Part shown: positions 15,645-22,098 of the stretch, piece after piece | Numbering within the stretch: the stretch's first letter is position 1 | Layout: the number at the start of each line of letters is the position of its first letter | Source of the DNA: Nitrospirota bacterium | GTDB taxonomy: Bacteria > Nitrospirota > Nitrospiria > Nitrospirales > UBA8639 | Length of the DNA stretch: 22,098 nt | Assembly: GCA_003228495.1 (NCBI GenBank) | Contig: QIDY01000366.1 | Coordinates: 1 to 22,098 of the forward strand | Direction: 5' to 3' | Notes under the pieces: model-generated | Database searches by the model: none | Seen by the model: only the letters and a program-made list of their open reading frames with translations | Told to the model about the DNA's origin: nothing | Position numbers and translations under genes: made by a program

Positions 15645-17398
15645 AGAGTTATTCCGATCTCCGTCAACATCTCCTAAGACTGGATGGGCGAGGCTATAAA
15701 GCCTATAAGGATTTCGAAGGTTCGTATGATTTCGAGATGTTTACTTTGTTTATTGATCATGTTCAGGGAGACCCGTTTGCTGAGCCTTCCAAAGCTCGAA
15801 TCCGAATTTTAAAATCTGTGGCTGGCTTTCCTGGACATCTATGGAATAACAAGGTGCGGGCTGTTGCCTTTCGTGATTTTCTGGCTCGTACGGTGCGTTC
15901 AGCCATTCGAACGGTGGTGCGTGGAAATCGGGGAATTGGGAAAAGCGGGATGATGGCTATTGATGCGGGCGGGCAAGAAGTTTTAGAGCGAACGGCTGTT
16001 GTTCTTGGTGATGAATGGGTGGAGGCCCGAATAGAAATTGGCCTTCCTGCTCGTGGTCGGACGATTATGGGGAAACAGGCTGAAGTCATGCTGTGCCAAG
16101 AAATTCCTTCGATTGTAAATCAAGCCTTACGGTGGGAACTTATCTCTCAGCCGGCATGTCGTTTCTTTGTCGATCAGGTAGAGAACTTTTTCTCGATTCA
16201 ATCCCAATTAGCCGAAAGAGGGCTTGTGGCGTTTGTTGCTGATGGAGCCGTGTTGCCTCGGGCCAGTGGCGTTTCGGATTATCCACTTGAGACCACACAG
16301 GTCATCAAGTGCCATGCCCCTGATTCGCTTTCTGTGTCATTCATGGTTCCTCATTCAATTGAAGATTCGTCTGGCGAAATGACGATCGTTCGTGGGTTGG
16401 GCATACCATGTGGCGTGACGGTGATAGTCGGGGGCGGCTATCATGGAAAGTCGACATTACTGCAAGCCTTGCAACGAGGGGTCTACCCGCACATTCCATT
16501 GGATGGCCGGGAACTGGTGGTAGTCTTACCGGATGCTGTGAAGATTCGAGCCGAAGACGGGCGACGGATTGAGCAGGTTGATATCAGCGGGTTTATTCGA
16601 CACCTACCCCAAGGGGGTTCAACTAAGACCTTTTCTACGGATGATGCCAGTGGGAGCACGAGCCAGGCGGCGGGAATTCTGGAAGCGTTGGAAGTGGGTG
16701 CTCGAGTCCTGTTACTTGATGAAGATACTAGTGCGACAAATTTTATGTTGCGTGATGCGCGAATGCAGGCTTTGGTTCAGAGCGCTCATGAACCGATTAC
16801 CCCATTTCTTGATCGAGTGCGGGAATTATATGAAACATATGGGGTTTCCACTATTCTGGTAATGGGAGGGTGTGGTGATTATTTTGATGTGGCGGATACA
16901 GTGATAATGATGGATGAGTTTTCTCCCCTTGATGTGACAACAGAAGCTCATCGTGTTGCTTTACGACTTCCTTCAAGCCGTCAATGTGAAGTTAGTCAAC
17001 CGCTGTTGCCTATTGTTCCACGGGTGCCTCAAGGAGACTCCGTAAGTGCGGCAAAAGGCCGTTATGAAGCTAAAATCGTTGCGAGATCTTACCATGAATT
17101 GCTCTTCGGTCATGAGGCCATTGATTTGATAGGCGTTGAGCAATTAGTTGATGTGAGTCAAACTCGTGCCATTGGGCAGGCGTTACATCTGGCCACCAAG
17201 AACTTAATGAATGGGATGCGCACGATTAAGGAAATTGTCGACTGTTTAGAGAAGCTGATTGATGAGCAAGGGCTGGATGTCCTTGCACCATTTTATTCTC
17301 CGGGACGGCATCCTGGAAATTTTTCACGACCGAGAAAATTCGAATTGGCGGCTGCTTTAAACCGTCTTCGCACGGTTCGTATGCGCCAGAAGAATTAG
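15641..17398 (+). CDS. Predicted 'ABC-class' ATPase of unknown role
   Basis: This 585-residue soluble protein matches the family named 'predicted ATPase of the ABC class' (recalled as PF09818). Walker A is GGGYHGKST at residues 264-272 (Lys270). A signature-like segment, DASGSTSQAAGILEALEVG (about 335-353), is followed at once by Walker B VLLLDEDTSATNFM (Asp360, Glu361). MGGCGDYFDVADTVIMMDE downstream resembles a switch region. There are no membrane segments and no partner permease nearby, so it is not a transporter ATPase. The N-terminal 240 residues (starting SYSDLRQHLLRLDGRGYKAYKD) and the C-terminal 130 residues are family-specific. The biological role is unknown. The start overlaps the stop of the reductase gene by 4 bases, so the two are probably made together. 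Confidence 0.85.
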   Translation: MKSYSDLRQHLLRLDGRGYKAYKDFEGSYDFEMFTLFIDHVQGDPFAEPSKARIRILKSVAGFPGHLWNNKVRAVAFRDFLARTVRSAIRTVVRGNRGIGKSGMMAIDAGGQEVLERTAVVLGDEWVEARIEIGLPARGRTIMGKQAEVMLCQEIPSIVNQALRWELISQPACRFFVDQVENFFSIQSQLAERGLVAFVADGAVLPRASGVSDYPLETTQVIKCHAPDSLSVSFMVPHSIEDSSGEMTIVRGLGIPCGVTVIVGGGYHGKSTLLQALQRGVYPHIPLDGRELVVVLPDAVKIRAEDGRRIEQVDISGFIRHLPQGGSTKTFSTDDASGSTSQAAGILEALEVGARVLLLDEDTSATNFMLRDARMQALVQSAHEPITPFLDRVRELYETYGVSTILVMGGCGDYFDVADTVIMMDEFSPLDVTTEAHRVALRLPSSRQCEVSQPLLPIVPRVPQGDSVSAAKGRYEAKIVARSYHELLFGHEAIDLIGVEQLVDVSQTRAIGQALHLATKNLMNGMRTIKEIVDCLEKLIDEQGLDVLAPFYSPGRHPGNFSRPRKFELAAALNRLRTVRMRQKN

Positions 17399-17417
17399 GG
17401 TCCGTCACGACATCCCC

Positions 17418-17750
17418 TTAGCCTTCTTCTGCCAGGATTCCCAAGAATAACATCGCGAGGCCCATCCGTTTTTTTGCCGAATTTTTGTCTTTCACATGTT
17501 CTTGAGTGGCAGGAGTTTTGGCTTTCTGTGCTTGCCTTGATTCGGAAGTAGGTGATTTCCCGGCATTGATCAATTCCGACGAATTCGTCTGTTGATTCAG
17601 CTTAATAACTTGAAGAGAGGTAATAGCCGGAGAAGGGGAATAGGTGCGTGCCTGGCCTTCCTCAAGCAGGACTCCTGCCATGAGAACCATTCCTGTGAGT
17701 CCACTGAGGCACCAGAGTCTAACTGTTGGGTCCTTAAGTATCTGATTCAT
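17418..17750 (-). CDS. Small exported or membrane-anchored protein of unknown function
   Basis: This 110-residue protein has a strong ribosome-binding site (GGAGG 8 bases before ATG 17750), which supports it as a real gene. The N terminus is a signal-like hydrophobic stretch (about residues 11-32) ending EEGQA before RTYSPSP, a possible cleavage site. The middle is polar and Ser/Thr/Lys rich and probably disordered. The C terminus is basic (KKR) and then hydrophobic, ending GLAMLFLGILAEEG. The two hydrophobic ends echo each other (AGVLLEEG and LGILAEEG). I do not recognise a family. It is convergent with the ABC-class ATPase and lies downstream of the second HD-GYP gene on the same strand, 244 bases away. 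Confidence 0.65.
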   Translation of the reverse strand: MNQILKDPTVRLWCLSGLTGMVLMAGVLLEEGQARTYSPSPAITSLQVIKLNQQTNSSELINAGKSPTSESRQAQKAKTPATQEHVKDKNSAKKRMGLAMLFLGILAEEG

Positions 17751-17994
17751 GTCTGAATCCTCCAGGTCCCTACGTTTGGATATGGCACGTAATACTGTTT
17801 CTGACCATCATTTTATCGTCATTTCTTTGGGAATCTTGCGCATTTAGGCGCTAGGGGTTGTTCCTACCTAATGTTTGCAGTCTTTGGAAGTTAAATATAG
17901 GAGACGATCTGCGGTTTTCCGAAAATGAACTCCTGAATTATGTTGAACTGTGATTCGAGCGGACGCAAGAAAAGGAGGTTGAATAGGAAACGAC

Positions 17995-19278
17995 CTAAAA
18001 GGTGACCCAATCCTCCAGGACTGTATCTATCTGAATCCCAACTTCATCGGGATGTAAGATTTTCACAATCTCGGGGCTTGGACTATCTGTTCCCAATACA
18101 GAAAAATTAAAGGGAATGGGTTCAGGCAAGGGTTGATGGGATGCATCCTGAATGAGCAATATGGTGGGGTGGAGGAGGTTTTCTCTGGAGTTGGCAGTCA
18201 CAATTCCGCGTTCCCCTGTACTGAGTTCGACTAAACTGTATGTGGGATAAATCCCAATGAGGTTAATGAACTTGCCGACCAATTCATCATCTAACATACC
18301 TTTCTTGCCCTGTTGATATAAGTTCTGAAGGGCCCCCCGAACTGTTTGGGGTTTTCCACTTTGATGACCACTTAGGAGTTCATCATATTCATCAACAAGG
18401 CGAAGAATGCGGCTGGCCGATGGGATCGTGGCTGGATCAATATTCGTTGGATAACCAGATCCATCCAAGGCGACATGATGGTCCCGTATAAATGCCTGGA
18501 CCCTCTCTGAGAGGGTGGACTGTTGCATCAACAAGTCCAGCCCACGTTTAGGGTGGGATTGATAGATCCTCAATTCTGAATCAGATAATTCTTGGAGCGG
18601 TCTATGTAGTGTTTGAGGAATTTTGGCGAGGCCTGCATCGTGAAGGAGTCCAGCGATAGCCAGGTCTTGGCATATGGATTCTTCTAACTCTACTGCTCGT
18701 CCTAAGAGCACAGATAAAGTGCTGACGGCTAACGCATGATCGTACATGGCGGGTGAAAACTCTCTTGTGCGAATGAGGGCTATATAAGCATCTTCATGGT
18801 CAATCGTGTCCACCATAATGGACTGGGTGACTGCGTTGACCTGCTCAAGGGCGATTCCTCCGGTTTTTGATAAGGTCTCGAGAATATCCTTCACGTCTTC
18901 CAACATAAATTGACGTGTCTGTTGAATCGAAGTGAGTTCTCCTCCTAAAGCTTTCCCCTGTACCTCTTGAGGAAGGTGCTGTATTCGTTCAATTTCTGGG
19001 GCAATGGAGGCTTTGGTAGTGACGTCATGCGCCTTTTGAGGAGGCGTGACCGGTGTGTCTTCTTGAGGTTCGGTTTCTGTAATGGAAGTGTCATCAAGTC
19101 CGCGTTCTGTATCGATGGTGATTTCTTGGATCCCACATTGTTGTAGCTTGGTGAGGTCCGTAGTTGATCGAATGAGAAAGCGATGTCTGAGGAATGGGGT
19201 ATCCAACCAGGATCGGTCAATCCCACAGATATACATGCCCACTTTAACAGCAGTAATTGTAATGCGTTTTTTTGCCAT
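17995..19278 (-). CDS. Second HD-GYP domain protein with DUF3391 domain
   Basis: This 427-residue protein is a paralogue of the one at 8408-9628, with the same architecture and similar N terminus (KKRITITAVKVGMYICGIDRSW, TPFLRHRF, IDTERG). The HD-GYP core has HD at 213-214, SHPKRG (His242), HH at 267-268, DGSGYP at 272-277 and LVDEYDE (Asp296), so the metal-ligand positions look intact. HDxGK reads HDAGL here, again without the Lys. A long Glu/Gln/Pro-rich linker (about 62-120) separates the domains. The likely activity is cyclic di-GMP hydrolysis, inferred from the family. The ATG at 19278 aligns with the paralogue; the ribosome-binding site is weak. It stands apart from other signalling genes, with the small exported protein downstream. 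Confidence 0.88.
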   Translation of the reverse strand: MAKKRITITAVKVGMYICGIDRSWLDTPFLRHRFLIRSTTDLTKLQQCGIQEITIDTERGLDDTSITETEPQEDTPVTPPQKAHDVTTKASIAPEIERIQHLPQEVQGKALGGELTSIQQTRQFMLEDVKDILETLSKTGGIALEQVNAVTQSIMVDTIDHEDAYIALIRTREFSPAMYDHALAVSTLSVLLGRAVELEESICQDLAIAGLLHDAGLAKIPQTLHRPLQELSDSELRIYQSHPKRGLDLLMQQSTLSERVQAFIRDHHVALDGSGYPTNIDPATIPSASRILRLVDEYDELLSGHQSGKPQTVRGALQNLYQQGKKGMLDDELVGKFINLIGIYPTYSLVELSTGERGIVTANSRENLLHPTILLIQDASHQPLPEPIPFNFSVLGTDSPSPEIVKILHPDEVGIQIDTVLEDWVTF

Positions 19279-19592
19279 AGTAAGTGGTTTCCAGAAGAAT
19301 GGACGGGTAGTAGGACATCGTTAAACTAGAAAGATGTCAACTGAGTCCCCTTATCGGTTTTCTCATATTCCTACTTTATTGAGTGGTCTGGGCTTTTAAT
19401 GGGCAAAGTAGAGTCCTGATATGGTTTCTAAGGATTTTCTGGATGCCCGGTACTTTTTTTCGATTGAGAAAGGCGTGCGTCCATGCCACGGAATGGGTTG
19501 TTTCGAGAATAAAAACACAACCAGCCTCCTGAGACTTAAGTTTCCTTTTTGCCTGGCCGAAGGGAAATCAGAAGTCATGATGGAGGACTGTA
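19279..19592. other. Divergent intergenic region
   Basis: These 314 bases lie between the divergent HD-GYP and S16 protease genes and must hold promoters for both. An open frame from 19421 crosses it and continues out of frame inside the protease gene, but it has no ribosome-binding site or recognisable domain. I see no riboswitch or RNA gene. A TGGAGG stretch at the right end is the ribosome-binding site of the protease gene. Confidence 0.5.
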
Positions 19593-20399
19593 ATGGTTGG
19601 GTTTCCGACATCGTGTTGCACATTCTCCCTTCGGGTATTCAGTTACTCAATAGGGTCTTCTCAAGGGGCAGGGACGTTAGGGCGGTTCACCCCCTCTTCT
19701 ATTCTTCTCTTCCTTATCTGCTTTTGGGTTGCGGTCATAGGTGTGCCTTCGAAGGGCGAAGCGGCACCCGGTTCTGATTTGCCTTTGAAGCACATTCGAG
19801 CGACTATTCCCATTCTAGGGACGACGATGAGTGAAAACGCGGAGCCTATTGGGATTGTTGCCGAAATTCAATTAGAATTTCTTCAACGTCGTGATCACAA
19901 GGGGTTAGATGTCCAGTTTCAGACAACGCCTGGAAAATTTTCTCCGTATGCCCAACAATCGGTCATGCAAGCACTGTATCGGGTTGTAGAAGCTGCTGCG
20001 TTGAATCCGGATTCTTGGACCATCCGTTTCCGGTTGCCGTACCCAGGTGTGACGCTCTATGGGGAAAGTTTGTCGGCGATGGCGGCGCTAAATATTGTCG
20101 CTCTCGCAAAGAATGAACCGGTTGATGAAGAGACGATCTTAACTGGGACAGTGACTGCGGACGGACATGTTGGAACCGTGGGCGGTGTGCCATTGAAAAT
20201 TTTGGCTGCCCATAAACAACATTTTCGGAAAGTTTTGATTCCGGAAGAATCCGATGTTGCTGATGGTGACTGGGAAACCCCTTTCCTCATGGAAGTCCGA
20301 CCTGTGAGCTCCATCAGCAAAGCGTATTTGGCATTGACGAATCGGCCCCTTCGAACGTCCCTAACCGATCATTCGCTGACTGCGGGTTTATCCCCTTAA
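19593..20399 (+). CDS. Exported stand-alone Lon-type (S16) protease domain
   Basis: This 268-residue protein has an N-terminal hydrophobic segment (about residues 36-53, ILLFLICFWVAVIGVPSKGEA) that could be a signal peptide or anchor. A Lon proteolytic-type domain follows (about 75-245). Aligned by eye with Lon, LYGESLSAMAAL matches the region around the catalytic Ser (Ser159). TGTVTADGHVGTVGGVPLKILAAH matches TGEITLRGRVLPIGGLKEKLLAAH, placing Lys202 at the catalytic Lys, and RKVLIPEES matches the VLIP strand. The Ser-Lys dyad is thus intact. There is no AAA+ ATPase module, so it cannot unfold substrates itself; it probably acts in the envelope, as other ATPase-free exported S16 proteins are thought to do. 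GGAGG sits 6 bases before ATG 19593. The n-region before the hydrophobic helix is unusually long (35 residues). Confidence 0.8.
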   Translation: MVGFPTSCCTFSLRVFSYSIGSSQGAGTLGRFTPSSILLFLICFWVAVIGVPSKGEAAPGSDLPLKHIRATIPILGTTMSENAEPIGIVAEIQLEFLQRRDHKGLDVQFQTTPGKFSPYAQQSVMQALYRVVEAAALNPDSWTIRFRLPYPGVTLYGESLSAMAALNIVALAKNEPVDEETILTGTVTADGHVGTVGGVPLKILAAHKQHFRKVLIPEESDVADGDWETPFLMEVRPVSSISKAYLALTNRPLRTSLTDHSLTAGLSP

Positions 20400-20617
20400 G
20401 GGCCGGCTCTCCATTCAAGTAAGTACTCGATTTCCCTTTTCCTGTGTATGAACGTGTACAACCCTCGCTTTCGGACTGCTCTGATGTCGAGGTGTCGTGA
20501 GATGCTTGATTCTTACGTCGAAATATAACTATTGTGAGGAGAGGTTGCTGGAAATGTTAGGTACACAGTGGTATTGAGTGGTGCCCAATTGGTGTTCGCC
20601 CTGACAAATACATACAC

Positions 20618-21253
20618 ATGAAGCCTGAAACTCGACCCTGCTTTGCCGTTGATATCGACAATGTCTTAGGAAGAGCAGAACCCGAAGTCCAACGCCTGTT
20701 TCGCGAAGTGACTGGAACAGCATGGCCAGTGGGATTGCACGGTAGCGCAGGTGGACTGGATTCGAGTGCCTTCGAGAGGGAGGCGATCGAGGAAATTTTT
20801 TCTCGATTTCATGAAGAATCTATTCCCCTGCTGCCACTATTCCCTGGCGCTAAATATGCCTTGGGGGTCATTCAGCAAACGTGTCGTATCATTATTGTCA
20901 CGGCGCGGCGACCGTCTTCACGTCCGCAGACTCTTCAATGGCTCGCAGATCATAGAATTCCTTTTGACGCACTGTACCATACCGAAGAAAAAACTGGGAT
21001 TCCGGAATCCATTACCCTTGCGATTGATGATCATCCACTCCATATTCAAGCATACCGAGCCCTCGGTGTACGGGTCTTTGTCATGAACCAACCCTGGAAC
21101 CGTCAGATTGTTGATGCAAATGTGATTCGTGTCACGGGTTGGGATGCGTTGTTGCAGTGGTGGCATTTTCGGTATATGGGCACATGGCCGAACCGTTTGA
21201 TTGAAACTCCCGCTCCTCACTACCTATGGAGCCGTCTGCCGATTCCTGCTTAG
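20618..21253 (+). CDS. HAD-superfamily phosphatase, nucleotidase-like
   Basis: This 211-residue HAD-fold protein has all four motifs: motif I FAVDIDNVL (Asp12, Asp14), motif II IIIVTARRP (Thr95), motif III Lys125 in HTEEKTG, and motif IV LAIDDHP (Asp137, Asp138). The insertion after motif I is helical, as in C1-cap enzymes such as 5'(3')-deoxyribonucleotidases and their bacterial relatives, and GVRVFVMNQPWN near the end is like that group. The substrate is unknown. No ribosome-binding site precedes ATG 20618 and no better in-frame start exists back to a stop at 20558, so translation may be weak or leaderless. The final G of its TAG stop is the first base of the adjacent MITE-like element. Confidence 0.82.
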   Translation: MKPETRPCFAVDIDNVLGRAEPEVQRLFREVTGTAWPVGLHGSAGGLDSSAFEREAIEEIFSRFHEESIPLLPLFPGAKYALGVIQQTCRIIIVTARRPSSRPQTLQWLADHRIPFDALYHTEEKTGIPESITLAIDDHPLHIQAYRALGVRVFVMNQPWNRQIVDANVIRVTGWDALLQWWHFRYMGTWPNRLIETPAPHYLWSRLPIPA

Positions 21254-21409
21254 GGCTCGCGCAAGAATAACTTCCCACCTTTGAGCGTCGATCCATCTCG
21301 TCTGGCAGCGTTGCTCCTCCTTGACATACCAAGAGTAGGCGCAGTCCTTGCGCTTTGCCAGACAGGTGTCTCAGCATCCCAAAATAAGAAGTTATTCTTG
21401 CGCGAACCC
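21253..21409. mobile_element. 157-bp MITE-like element with 22-bp terminal inverted repeats
   Basis: The left end (21253-21274, beginning GGGCTCGCGCAAGAATAA) and the right end (21388-21409, ending TTATTCTTGCGCGAACCC) are inverted repeats matching at 21 of 22 positions. Both outer flanks read TTA (21250-21252 and 21410-21412), consistent with a 3-bp target duplication. Inside, GTCTGGCA (21300-21307) pairs with TGCCAGAC (21356-21363) and GCGCA (21339-21343) with TGCGC (21349-21353), so the whole unit can fold into a long branched hairpin. There is no transposase, so it would need one supplied elsewhere. It inserted exactly at the HAD stop codon. The 175 bases from its end to the next gene hold no other feature I can name. 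Confidence 0.75.
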
Positions 21410-21584
21410 TTAGTGAAAGATGTTTGGTTTTCCAAGTAAATCCTTCCTCCGATCATTATTGCAAGATTTTCAGAGCACCCGCCGATAAGAGGAGAGATGA
21501 CATTCGTCTGTGTATTGGTGCGTCAATCCTGCATATATGCCTGAAAATTTTCAAATGACATCGTAATAAAAGGTCAGGAGAATA

Positions 21585-22070
21585 ATGGTTTACCCTCCTA
21601 TTCAAACGATATTGTTGGCAGATGATAACCCGGATGATTGCGAACTCGTGAAAGAAGCCTGGGCAGAGTCTCCTGTTGGCGAACACTTTCGGTTAGTGAA
21701 TGATGGGAAGCAGCTTCTGGATTATTTGTATCGCAGAGGGGCATTCCTATCTTCCGATTCTGCGCCTCGTCCCAGTGTGATTTTGCTGGATTTACATATG
21801 CCCTTCATGACGGGTGGAGAGGTTCTTATGGAGATCAAACAGGATTCCACACTTGCCTGCATTCCCATCGTGGTGTTGACGACATCTAAGGCTCCGAGAG
21901 ACATAGTTCAAACGGCCGGGTTAGGGGTGAATGGGTATATACAAAAACCCAATACATTTTCAGGCTATCTGCAAATTTTCGCTAATCTTCGTGAACATTG
22001 GGTTGAGATTCTTGACCGACCTCTTTCCGGTAGCGGCGGGGATTGGAGCGGGAATCTGGCCTGGTGCTAG
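21585..22070 (+). CDS. Single-domain response regulator, Rcp1/CheY-like
   Basis: This 161-residue receiver has no output domain. The acidic pocket is DDNPDD (residues 13-18), the phospho-acceptor is Asp69 in VILLDLHMPFMTG, and Thr99 (VVLTTS) and Lys121 (YIQKP) complete the switch. The N-terminal style (ILLADDNPDDCELVKEAW) and the LLDYLYRRGAF insert are typical of the Rcp1-like group, which often serves phytochrome or PAS-type kinases. The last 25 residues are Gly/Ser/Trp-rich and follow the receiver's final helix. AGGAG lies 4 bases before ATG 21585. No kinase gene is adjacent; the closest in this window is the hybrid kinase at 5668-8367, which has its own receiver, so the partner is unknown. 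Confidence 0.9.
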   Translation: MVYPPIQTILLADDNPDDCELVKEAWAESPVGEHFRLVNDGKQLLDYLYRRGAFLSSDSAPRPSVILLDLHMPFMTGGEVLMEIKQDSTLACIPIVVLTTSKAPRDIVQTAGLGVNGYIQKPNTFSGYLQIFANLREHWVEILDRPLSGSGGDWSGNLAWC

Positions 22071-22098
22071 TCAAGCGCACTTTCGTTCATCCCTAGCC

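Noticed and set aside
19421..19777. 118-codon plus-strand open frame overlapping the S16 protease gene
   Set aside because: It has no ribosome-binding site and no recognisable domain, and its 3' half overlaps the better-supported protease frame, which has GGAGG before its ATG.
20554..20577. Seven-codon ORF with a GGAGAGG ribosome-binding site upstream of the HAD gene, as a leader peptide
   Set aside because: It is too short to separate from chance, with no attenuator hairpin or biased codons seen.
21250..21456. 68-codon minus-strand open frame spanning the MITE-like element
   Set aside because: It runs through both inverted repeats and has no ribosome-binding site or domain; it is best explained as chance openness of the element.
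1..22098. CRISPR array, tRNA or rRNA genes, prophage or integrase
   Set aside because: No regularly spaced repeats, tRNA cloverleaf arms, rRNA segments or phage/integrase proteins were seen on either strand.

Overview
The window most likely comes from a Nitrospira-like bacterium (phylum Nitrospirota). This is an inference from gene content: a Tad pilus machine, paired DUF3391-type HD-GYP proteins, an HDFNN-type PAS hybrid kinase, a stand-alone exported Lon-type protease domain and small Nitrospira-style secreted proteins. No rRNA or other marker gene is present to prove it. There are 16 CDSs in good order, one decayed gene, one small transposon-like element, and no tRNA, rRNA or CRISPR array.

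Layout. (1) 1-5414, plus strand: the distal half of a tad/cpa type IVc pilus locus. It holds the C-terminal part of the localisation ATPase TadZ/CpaE (cut by the window edge), the motor ATPase TadA/CpaF, the platform proteins TadB and TadC, and the TPR lipoprotein TadD. (2) 5668-10428, minus strand: a signalling cluster of a TPR lipoprotein, an HD-GYP c-di-GMP phosphodiesterase-type protein and a multi-PAS hybrid histidine kinase, transcribed in that order. (3) 10585-12057: a divergent YihY/BrkB-family membrane protein. (4) 12111-14647: the agmatine-to-putrescine pair aguB and aguA. A decayed DUF559 gene with GC-rich repeats lies between them, and its 3' end is now in frame with aguA. (5) 14679-17398: a beta-hydroxyacid dehydrogenase-family reductase overlapping by 4 bases an 'ABC-class' ATPase of unknown role. 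(6) 17418-19278, minus strand: a small exported protein and a second HD-GYP paralogue. (7) 19593-22070: a secreted Lon-like (S16) protease domain with an intact Ser-Lys dyad, a HAD-family phosphatase, a 157-bp MITE-like element with 22-bp terminal inverted repeats abutting the HAD stop codon, and a single-domain Rcp1/CheY-like response regulator.

How the parts may work together. Tad pili (surface attachment), two HD-GYP proteins (c-di-GMP turnover) and the kinase and response regulator suggest a surface-lifestyle control region, but no direct link between them is visible in the sequence. The least explained parts are the MITE-like element, the DUF559 cassette with its chimeric reading frame, the orphan exported S16 protease, and the reductase-ATPase pair.
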